Assembly: GCA_008638375.1 (NCBI GenBank)
Contig: CM018031.1
Coordinates: forward strand, 7,216,062-7,280,061
Length of the DNA: 64,000 nt
Direction of reading: 5' to 3'
From: Nyssa sinensis
Taxonomy: Eukaryota > Streptophyta > Magnoliopsida > Cornales > Nyssaceae
Shown here piece after piece: positions 57,701 to 64,000 of the stretch (positions within the stretch are counted from its first letter, which is position 1; every line of letters begins with the position of its first letter). Both the position numbers and the translations under genes were made by a program. The notes below the pieces were generated by a model, which was not told the origin of the DNA, searched no databases, and saw only the letters and a list, made by a program, of their open reading frames with translations.

Positions 57701-60700
57701 AGAGAGACTTTTTCTGAAGATAAGGAAAGAATTCCCAAGGAAAGCGATATGGAGATCAAAGGCACCTCTGAAGGTAGCGCTTTTCGCATGGACTAGTGAC
57801 TTTAGATATGACTTTTGACTTTGGATAACTTGAGAATAAAAGGCCAGATTATTGTCAATTGTTGTTGCCTTTGTAAGGAGTACGATAAAATGGTCAATCA
57901 TCTTCAGATTCATTGCCCGATCAATAGAGTGGTATGGTTACTTTTGATTGGCCATTTTGGGGTGCAGTGGTTAGTTGGTCTACAATAGAAGTTCTTGCCA
58001 TGTGAATGAGGTAGTCCAATGAGAAAAAGGGTGAGGGAGGCTTAGCAAGTGACTGTTGATTTGCATTTGGTGGGTAGTGTGGAGAGAAAGTAGTCGAAAG
58101 TTTTTTGAGGGGGTGGAAACTCCTATTTGGACTATAAAGGCTTTAATGTTGAGCACTCTATATTTTTGGATCACAAACAGCTCAACACATCTATAGATAG
58201 TTTTGTATCTTTTGAGCTCTTTGAGCTAATTCATAACTTTTGTAGGATTTAGATGTCCCCCCTTTTTTCAGTGGATTAGTGTACTTTTGTATATCCCTCA
58301 TGTACATGGGTTTTGCCCCCATCATTTTCTAATGATACTTCTAAAAAAAGATGTTCCATTTAGTAGACTGGGATAAAGTTCTAACTTCTTTGAGGGAGGG
58401 TGGCTTGGGCTCAAGGAATTGGGAACCTTCAATCAAGCTCTTTTGGGGAAGTAGTTGTAGAGGTTTGCAAAGGAAGCCAATGCATGGTGGAGAGTTCTTA
58501 TTGATGAGGCCAAATATGGATGTATCAAGGAAGATTGGATGTCCAAGGAAATAGATGGTCCTAAGGTACAGGGATCATGGCAGAATATTAGGAAAGGTTG
58601 GAAAGGTGTTGAATATTTCGCAGTGGAGTAAGTATTTGGTGTACTAAAGTTTCAACCAAAGTACCTTTCTTTATGTGGTCTATTGCTTGGGAATGGCATC
58701 CTCACCATGGGGAACCTTAAGAAACGGGATGCTGGTTGGCTACTTGGTGTGATATGTGCCAGTCAAACAAGGAATTAGATAGCCATTTATATCCGCATTG
58801 TGAGGTGGCGAAGGGATTGTGGAGCCTTCTCTTTATATTGTTTGGTTGTACTTGGATAATGTTAGATATTGTGGTAGCTTTTCTTAGGAGCTGGCACAGG
58901 GGATGCAAGAAGATGAGATTTAGGAAAGTGAGGGATGTAGCACCTATGTTTTTTTTGGTGGATATGGAAGGGAAAAAATAAGAGACTTTTTGAAAGGGAG
59001 GAGCAATCCCCTTGTAGAATTAAGAGGATTTTTTCAGTGTCATATACTTTCACGTTATAGGATTACATACGATGTCTACTGATGATTTTGCAAAGTTCTT
59101 GGAAGATTTCAGTTTATGATTTTTTGTATTGGCTGACCCTTCTTTAGTACTTGGATGTAACCCCCCCCCCCCCCCCCCGGGCGGGCAGGTGGCAGGGGGG
59201 GGGGGCACTTTTCAATGAATTCTTGTACTTATCCAAAAAAAAAAAACTTATGGACTGCATCAGCCAAGCAGTTCACTAGTCTACACCTTGCTGGCAATAT
59301 ATAATTTGAGACACCCAGCATCAAATGGAATAGTAGCAATGAAACATGAATATAGCTGCGAATTGTGATAAATACTTATTAATGTTCCACATCAAATAGA
59401 TTCAAACCCTTATCAAATGACTGTAAGTGAACAAAAAACAGGTTACAGGAGTTGCAACTATGGAAAAACTCTAATCTTATGGACTGCATCACAAAGGAAT
59501 CACCAAACCTTGCAGGCCATATATAATTTGAGACATCCAGCATCAAATGGACTAGTAGCCAATGAAGAAAATACAAAATGCCCACAAGATGTAGTATTAT
59601 AAGCCTTTCTTTTCTATTCACTACTGTAATTTGAAAAATCACTCTCTAGTTCTCTCCCCCCACCACCAAAACAAAAACAAAAAAGGAAAAGAGAATTTAA
59701 ATAACAGAACAAATAATAAAAATCATTTTTTACTGCAGGGAAAAAAAATCACCTTCTCTTCTAAGCCAATAACTTCAGAAGCCAGCAACTTGGCTCGTTC
59801 ATCAGCTGCATTACATTCTAGTTGTGCATTTGCATATTCAATTTTCACAGAATCAAGTTCCACCTGCCAAAAATAACCAAAAAAGAGAGAAATTCTCTAG
59901 AAATCATTAAACAAATCTAAAACATATTCATTAATTTGGTACACTACAAACCATTAAGCATCTGTTAAGGATAGGATGAAAAAAATTAAATAGCCATTAC
60001 ATATGCATTGAGTGATTGTTAGACCTGCACAAATGAGAAATAACCCTTGAAACTCATCTCCATAACAAGGGGAATAGAACAGCGACTATATAGGAACCAT
60101 GATGTGGAGAAGGGCTTCTAGATTTGTGCCTTGTGCATGTTAATAGACAAACACTTCTCAAATTAAACAAAAAATCATATAAGATCCATAAGGCCATCCT
60201 CACTTCATGAAATTTTCATAATGTCAGACGAGCAAAAAAAAAAACTTGGAATAAATAAAATCGAAGGAAGCTGTAAGACTGATCAAAATAACTTAACAAG
60301 CCCTGATCCCTATTATCTGAGGTCAGCCAAATGAATCCATCTTCTCTGATCAACTTTTTGTGAAACCATATTCATAGTAAAATTCAAGGCAATTACACCC
60401 TTTCTCACAATCTCCACCTACATTCTTTTTGGCCTTCCTCTTATTCTCATGACACCTTAATCTTAGGTCAAAGTATCGAACAACCCCTCCATACCAGTGC
60501 TTTAGTTGGTCTATGTTGCATATGGCCAAAGTCCAAACCATCTTAGACGACTTCATCTCAGTGATCTCACCTAATCCCAACTTACTATTTGGAGTCACCC
60601 ACTTGACTTTATCTTCTCCAATCGGTTTTTAGTAAAGCCATGTCCTGGGTTAAAATGATGCATCAGCAGACAGCAGTGATATCACTCTTTAGTCAATCTT

Positions 60701-62576
60701 TTTTTTTTCTCAGTACGTACACCATCAAAAATAGGGTCATAGTTCATCAAAGAGGAGATAAGGTTTGAGGGTTTTGTTCTTGTCAGATCTTATCTTTTCG
60801 TTTCCCATTTTGTTTTGTGTCCCACATTTTTCTCTTCAAGCTTTAAGAATTTCCAATCTTCCCCATTGTATTATTCAACAAACTCTCTATTGATAAAATG
60901 AGTAGTTGTCTGTTTTCCGATAAATAAATAAAACAGTTGAAGTTCAATTGCACACAACCCACACAGTTGCTATAATAGCAACGTATATTGTGCATATGAA
61001 GCAGTATAGTCTCACAAAATTTATCAATTCTATGATGAAAATTCAATACAATACAGTTACTATTGGAAGCATGCAACATGCAATTGATATTGATAGTTGA
61101 TACTGACCAATTGGGCCTTAATTTCCTCCTGTAACTGTTCCATGTCAGATTTTAGCTGGTTGACAACACTTCCCTGGAGAGGAAAGAAATAAATCAACTA
61201 CAAGTACTGCACACCATTTGAAATTGAAGAAAATGGCTGCCACAAAATATACATAAAATAACACATGTAGCATAAGACTTGGGCCAGCTGGAACCAATTA
61301 GGAGAAAACACAATCCCATTAGGGTTATGGGAATGTTTCCAAAACTCAATGCTATATTGCAAACAGGCAGAAGATCCACCTGCCAACTTTTGCCCGTTTC
61401 AACTTAGGTGGCCAAATTTGTGGGTTTCAAAAAAGTCTCCAACACATTAGAAATTCAAGCATGCAAGAAAAGAAGCAAATTTTAGCTTCCTTAAGATGTT
61501 CAATAAGCAGAATGATCCGCTTTCTAGTCATTTGTGACTCGGGACACGGAAAAGGAACACCAAAGATTGTCCAATCTTTTAGAAAAGAGATGCACAGATA
61601 AAGAAATATCTCACATTTAGAGACATCAGGTGTACGTAAAATTTGCAACTGATCACATCAATTGGAATTAACATTCAACATGCATGCATGCGCACTTGCA
61701 TAAACAAAATTCATAGTAAAGAAATTCAAAACCATAGTTACCAGCATACACCATTGCTATAGCAATCCCCATTTTGGTACTTGCATTCCTAAACAAGGAA
61801 AACTTGCGTTCTTACATAATTTTCCAATTAAAATAAAAATAATAGGAAAGGACCAACATAAATCAAGAGATCAGCATAAATAGATATGCTTAGCTTAATG
61901 CTTTTTCATGTTTCATTCTAATATAATAAATTTTCATAACCATATGACAACTTTTACACTTCAATGATATTAATTTCCATTACTCGTCTTTGGTAAAAAA
62001 GAATAAAATACTCTTACAACTAGACCTATCCCCTATGTATTCCAACTATGTCATCTACATAAGGGTAACCCCTGTCGTACTACATTTAGAGTATGTAGTG
62101 CATTTCTTAACAGCAGATATTTTTTATTTATTTGTTCATATTCGCCCAACAACACCGTTAAATATATATTATACATATGCAAACAGCCAATCCATTGGTG
62201 ATCCATGATATAGGCAAAACACACACACACACACACACACACAAAAGAAATCATATGAAACGCCATCTTAGAATGTAATAATCTGACAAGCTGACAGATA
62301 CTATCCATAAGTATCATATATGCAAATACCACCAGATGCTAGCTAGAATGGTATCTCTAGCCATCCCCAACAGAGGATGTGCAGGGTTCAAGTCCCAGTT
62401 GGAATATGGGTGAGTATTACCTATCAAAAACTAAAGTATTATAGAAGCAAATCAACCTGTTGATTGTAACTATCTGTCAATGAAGAATTTTCAGCAGCTA
62501 AAGATTCTGCCAAAGTTCGTGAAGCCTCAAGAGCTCGCTGTAAAGAGAACTTTTCTTGTGTCAAATCTTCAATATG
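41635..62576 (-). CDS. BLI: BLISTER (Polycomb-associated coiled-coil protein), last ten exons
   Basis: Plant-specific nuclear coiled-coil protein; in Arabidopsis it binds the PRC2 methyltransferase CURLY LEAF and affects development and stress genes (family knowledge). Minus-strand exons: 62576-62457, 61173-61108, 59863-59753, 53702-53626, 51638-51571, 49319-49206, 45402-45206, 45023-44955, 42915-42760, 41715-41635. They total 1059 nt, 352 residues plus TGA at 41637-41635, all with GT-AG introns and matching phases. Landmarks: HIEDLTQEKFSLQRALEASR, QLKSDMEQLQEEIKAQL, YANAQLECNAADERAKLLAS, LRLRSSELKLERQLENSQAE, LSLNIPPDQMRMIQNINTLI, KELSRKLEAQTQRLEF and the C-terminal WIMKLFPGGPSRRRTSKLL. Heptad-rich sequence predicts a long coiled coil. 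The Arabidopsis protein is about 700 aa, so the N-terminal half lies right of the window. Introns reach 6 kb and are full of transposon remnants. Identified from memory of the family. Confidence 0.93.
43693..43725. repeat. C22-A11 compound homopolymer
   Basis: 22 C followed by 11 A in a BLISTER intron, the complement of the T14-G22 tract at 16968-17003 in kind. Confidence 0.9.
44210..44834. repeat. 153-bp minisatellite, four copies
   Basis: GGGGGTAGGTTGCCGTAC begins at 44228, 44381, 44534 and 44687, spacing exactly 153 bp each time. Units differ by a few substitutions. They lie in the BLISTER intron 42916-44954. There is no coding capacity. Confidence 0.96.
45636..45700. repeat. (CT)n microsatellite, about 32 repeats
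   Basis: 65 bp of pure CT preceded by a short AC repeat, at the end of the LINE fragment in a BLISTER intron. Confidence 0.95.
45701..47305 (-). mobile_element. 5'-truncated L1-type LINE fragment
   Basis: On the minus strand, from 47305 inward, remnants of ORF2 follow in order: NFSKSVVLSLG-like RT palm sequence (about 47290-47240), KWLWKFRTKNNSFWW near 46730-46800, RIRFWIDHWHEVGLL near 46550, the RLPTKDNL-like zinc-binding RT extension near 46150-46250 (here LTMNNLRR), and the 3' untranslated end near 45790-45880 shared with 16120-16425. Several stops and frameshifts are present. It lies in the BLISTER intron 45403-49205. Confidence 0.8.
47421..48695 (-). mobile_element. Solo LTR, about 1275 bp
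   Basis: Minus-strand ends are TGTTAGACCCTTACTC...CCCTGTGACA (TG...CA). A TATA-like CTATATAAAGG lies at 47747-47737. Five-base flanks CTTAG (47416-47420) and CTTGG (48696-48700) differ at one base and may be the target duplication. No internal retroelement sequence or second LTR is present. Internal short tandem repeats (GCAACTGCCNTGCGC-type at 48050-48130 and a roughly 64-bp duplication at 47887-48000) give spurious open frames on both strands. Confidence 0.7.
48720..48748. repeat. 29-bp direct repeat of sequence at 47277-47305
   Basis: AAATTTAAAGAGGCACTAGC and the next nine bases occur at 47277-47305 and 48720-48748, on either side of the solo LTR. The core AGAGGC-ACTA-GCCTCT is an inverted repeat. 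Confidence 0.85.
49990..50760 (-). mobile_element. Decayed LINE RNase H-like fragment
   Basis: Minus-strand pieces HPSWKPAPGGILNSG (about 50590-50545) and WKLRMVNEEADFFAKT (about 50240-50190) resemble the start and end of the RNase H domain at the C-terminus of plant LINE ORF2. Broken by stops; low certainty. Confidence 0.45.
50844..51165 (+). mobile_element. TRIM (miniature LTR retrotransposon)
   Basis: 322 bp with terminal direct repeats of about 75 bp (50844-50917 and 51090-51165) sharing GCTTGATATA, CATTGTTGGC-like, TAAGCTTTTGGA-like and ACTTAA words. The left repeat is followed at once by TAATATCATAGCA, a decayed form of the initiator Met primer site TGGTATCAGAGC. A purine tract GAAGGGGAG directly precedes the right repeat. 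Flanks GTCGG (50839-50843) and GTTGG (51166-51170) differ only by a C to T change and are probably the 5-bp duplication. No coding capacity. Confidence 0.75.
52109..52161 (-). mobile_element. Extremely truncated LINE insertion (tail only)
   Basis: GAGTGTACTTAAAT occurs at 52109-52122 and 52148-52161. Between the two copies lie only 25 bp, a T run followed by GATAAGTATC, which matches the 3' tail seen at 52565 and 63911. This is a target-primed insertion that copied little beyond the poly-A tail. Confidence 0.8.
52405..53450 (-). mobile_element. RTE-type LINE fragment interrupted by an L1-type tail
   Basis: The left part (52405-52560) carries CAAAGCCTTATCCCAACTGT, the RTE 3' end in antisense. 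The right part (about 53290-53450) carries CCGCACATCCATCTCAACAT followed by a TTCTCATTTTTGCCACTCTC-like stretch, which lies further upstream in the same LINE class. The L1-type fragment 52562-53070 sits between them, so it inserted later. Confidence 0.6.
52562..53070 (-). mobile_element. 5'-truncated L1-type LINE 3' end
   Basis: It starts with a T run (poly-A on minus) and GATAAATAAAGATG, then the family 3' end with GCCCAAGAAGGGCAACAAGG. The minus frame 53023-52643 (WSIWLERNKRVFEEVELRIP, SFVNFLGSLRPL) is the ORF2 C-terminus, open for 126 codons. The same 3' end occurs at 56690-57185 and at the right window edge. Confidence 0.85.
54720..54772. repeat. C-rich to A-rich tract
   Basis: CCCCCCCTCCC followed by A15, another example of the C-then-A homopolymer pattern seen elsewhere in this window. 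Confidence 0.7.
55283..55440 (-). mobile_element. Au-type SINE
   Basis: On the minus strand it opens with a tRNA-like A-box region TTGGCACAATGGTAAGGTCA, then a B-box-like GGTCATGGGTTTGAG, then ACAGCCTCCTCGCTTGCGAG and GGTAAGGCTGCGTACATC, and ends in a T run. This order is that of the Au SINE family of flowering plants (recognised from memory). Flanking AACAATAA occurs next to both ends, a probable target duplication. Confidence 0.8.
55839..56665 (+). mobile_element. hAT-type MITE, copy 3
   Basis: 827 bp, ends CAGGGATCAAA...TTTGATCATTG, with a perfect 8-bp duplication CTCGTATC (55831-55838 and 56666-56673). Same orientation and subterminal GAAACGGCCGAAACG words as copy 2, but more diverged and longer in the middle. 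It lies in the 6-kb BLISTER intron 53703-59752. Confidence 0.92.
56690..57185 (+). mobile_element. 5'-truncated L1-type LINE 3' end
   Basis: The plus frame at 56735 reads ASRCYFCKNDEERVDHVLIH with HVSWSCWNLVLAMFG, the zinc-binding RT extension; the C-terminus follows in a broken frame, then the family 3' end (TTTTGCCCTTGTTGCCCTTC) and an A-rich tail near 57185. Same subfamily as 52562-53070. Confidence 0.85.
57640..58345 (+). mobile_element. LINE fragment, C-terminal RT extension
   Basis: Plus-strand translation of about 57730-57790 gives RKAIWRSKAPLKVALFAWTS, the usual start of the plant LINE zinc-binding domain, followed by CCCLCKEYDKMVNHLQIHC. It ends near 58345 in an A-rich tail. Several stops are present. 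Confidence 0.7.
58348..59240 (+). mobile_element. LINE fragment with RT C-terminus and 3' end
   Basis: It begins with HLVDWDKVLTSLREGGLGSR (about 58354-58410), a conserved segment downstream of the LINE RT active site. The zinc-binding region follows near 58736-58860 (ATWCDMCQSNKELDSHLYPH), then a 3' end with C18 and G12 runs (59161-59210) and an A tail near 59235. Confidence 0.75.
59161..59210. repeat. C18 then G-rich tract
   Basis: 18 C, a short GGGCGGGCAGGTGGCA spacer, then a run of 12 G. The two runs are complementary and could form a hairpin. Located at the 3' end of the LINE fragment. Confidence 0.8.
60285..60640 (-). mobile_element. Decayed RTE-type LINE 3' fragment
   Basis: Minus-strand SSKMVWTLAICNIDQLKHWY and GVVRYFDLRLR, followed by a Lys/Arg-rich stretch, follow the layout of the RTE C-terminus (normally a RWFGH...RRP motif then a basic GRGRPK stretch). 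The 3' end is the AACAAGCCCTGATCCC word. Heavily mutated. Confidence 0.5.
62218..62244. repeat. (CA)n microsatellite
   Basis: About 13 CA units in a BLISTER intron. Confidence 0.9.
62338..62432 (+). mobile_element. Possible SINE head (tRNA-like)
   Basis: An A-box-like TAGCTAGAATGGTAT is followed about 45 bp later by a good B-box GGGTTCAAGTCCC. The sequence cannot fold as a full tRNA by eye, so a tRNA-derived SINE remnant is more likely. No clear target duplication was found. Confidence 0.35.
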
Positions 62577-63910
62577 CTGCACAAGAAAGAAAACAAATGT
62601 CATAATATTATTTCAGAAAAATACATCCAAGGCTCCAACCCAGAAGGCAAGATAACTACAGCAATGATAAATACAAACCTTAAGTTTCCCACAAAAATAA
62701 CATACAATCATGCCATAGAATCATTTATTGTTCTGTTTCCAATATCCCCATAGTTATTCAAGTCCTAAAATTTCTGTAAGAATTTCTGATACACAATAGA
62801 TTCCCAAATCAGATTACTATTTTTAGATTCAATATAAAAATGATCTACCAGGTGAGAAAGCACGTGTTACAGCTTTCCTCCGTGAAATCCTGAGGCATTG
62901 TTATAATTTTTTCCAGACAGCAGGGAGGATATTATCGAGATCAAAATTCTTAAGGAGGTGCATCAACCAATTTATCCAGTCATTTTATAGCCTATCCTTT
63001 ATTAAGGTCCACTGGACACAAGCACAAGGCCCAATAGACCCTTGAAAAAACCTTCTTAAGTATCTGTTGAAACAAGCGGCACAAGCGGCCAATTCTGGGA
63101 AGGGATTTGTAAAACTATGATAGGCTCTAGCAACATTGAGTCATTGACCCATAATTTGTCAAGAAATCGGCACTACTTTTATCCTCCCCAAGGGCACTTC
63201 AAATCCTATGGCTCTACTGCTTGTTTAGCAGAACTCTGCAATCTTCAATAATTGTTCCAGAGGATGGCACAAGGTATCTACTGGAACGAAGATGCTCATG
63301 GCTGATTGGGCAAACAGTCTCCACAATCAGATTTTGCACATTTCTGTCCTGGCCAGAGTTGGGCATATTCCAATATTTCACAACTCACCTACACATTTGC
63401 TGTTTTGCCTACATTGCAAATATAAAACCAACTGCCAGTTACCTGCCTCATCATTTGTGAATCCAGAAGACCCACAAATTCTTCTCAGTAGAGTGTATAT
63501 CCAGATTTTTATACGCTTACCATTTTAAAACAAAAAGTTCTGAATGCCCTTTTAACAAAAAGGACTGATTTTGATTGTTATGGCATTTCCACAAATGCCC
63601 ACATCAAATAATAGATTTTTTAACATAGATAAAAACAGGATCATTCATGATATGACAATTAGGTCCGCTAGCACAAGTAGTTATCAAATATGCATGTTCA
63701 ATCTATACTATTATAGAGACAGGAAGAGAGAGAGAGAGAGAGATTATGAAGGTGCCCTCAAAATATTTACCAAAAAGTTCCATGCAATTTCAGGAATCAT
63801 AAGTATTGTAATTGCTTATAACAAGAAATCCTTGGGGGTATTGAAGTAAATTTTATTTTGTTGTTTTTTGGAAAAGGGGATCAGATTTTTTTTATGTTTA
63901 ATGCTACACC
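62577..63910. other. BLISTER intron sequence, no exon seen
   Basis: Upstream of the BLISTER exon starting at 62576. I find no frame matching the preceding part of the protein. A short GA repeat lies at 63725-63743. Apparent short open frames have no family features. Confidence 0.5.
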
Positions 63911-64000
63911 CTTTTTTTTTTTTTGATAAGTAAGAAGTATATATAAAGGAGCCCAAGAAGAGCAACAAGGGCAAAAACCCCCAAAAAAGCTTTATATCAG
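63911..64000 (-). mobile_element. 3' end of an L1-type LINE, running off the window
   Basis: A T run, GATAAGTAAGAAGTATATAT and GGGCAAAAACCCCCAAAAAA match the 3' end of the LINE subfamily at 52562 and 57185. The body lies right of the window. Confidence 0.8.

Noticed and set aside
62338..62410. tRNA gene
   Set aside because: A good B-box is present, but no acceptor stem or cloverleaf can be drawn; a SINE remnant is more likely.

Overview
This is plant nuclear DNA, most likely from a woody eudicot. It is AT-rich and intron-rich, it carries two recognisable conserved plant genes, and much of it is transposon: Ty1-copia, Ty3-gypsy, an Athila/Tat-like element, LINEs, SINEs, a TRIM and hAT-type MITEs. 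No bacterial or viral operon structure is present. A Fagales-like genome is only an impression from the style of the LINE and SINE tails.

Region 1-17.5 kb holds the 5' two thirds of a minus-strand gene for 7-hydroxymethyl chlorophyll a reductase (HCAR): 13 exons, whose phases all close, encode residues 1-306, and the rest lies beyond the left edge. Its introns contain a very young copia element with identical LTRs, two inverted hAT-type MITEs and a LINE tail. One intron appears to use a GC donor.

Region 17.5-21.8 kb is mostly non-coding. It holds degenerate tandem repeats and a small minus-strand gene or pseudogene of unknown function with three tandemly related exons.

Region 21.8-30.3 kb is a minus-strand CC-NBS-LRR disease resistance gene whose coiled-coil exon is split by a complete 5.2-kb chromovirus-type Ty3-gypsy retrotransposon with an intact 1449-codon polyprotein. 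Joining the gene flanks at a shared TT restores the frame, so the break is recent. Directly upstream sits a truncated, internally deleted Athila-like element (30.6-38.2 kb).

Region 38.4-40.6 kb holds two relics: a frameshifted C-terminal piece of a kinesin-like gene (+) and an NBS pseudogene fragment (-).

Region 41.6-64 kb carries the last ten exons of a minus-strand BLISTER gene, a plant coiled-coil protein that partners Polycomb CURLY LEAF. The exons total only 1059 nt but span 21 kb, because the introns are packed with LINE fragments of two lineages (one nested in the other), a solo LTR, a TRIM, an Au-type SINE, a third hAT MITE and a 153-bp minisatellite. The 5' half of BLISTER lies beyond the right edge.

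The genes are not functionally linked. The shared theme is a gene-sparse plant segment in which recent transposition has enlarged two housekeeping-type genes and broken one immune receptor.
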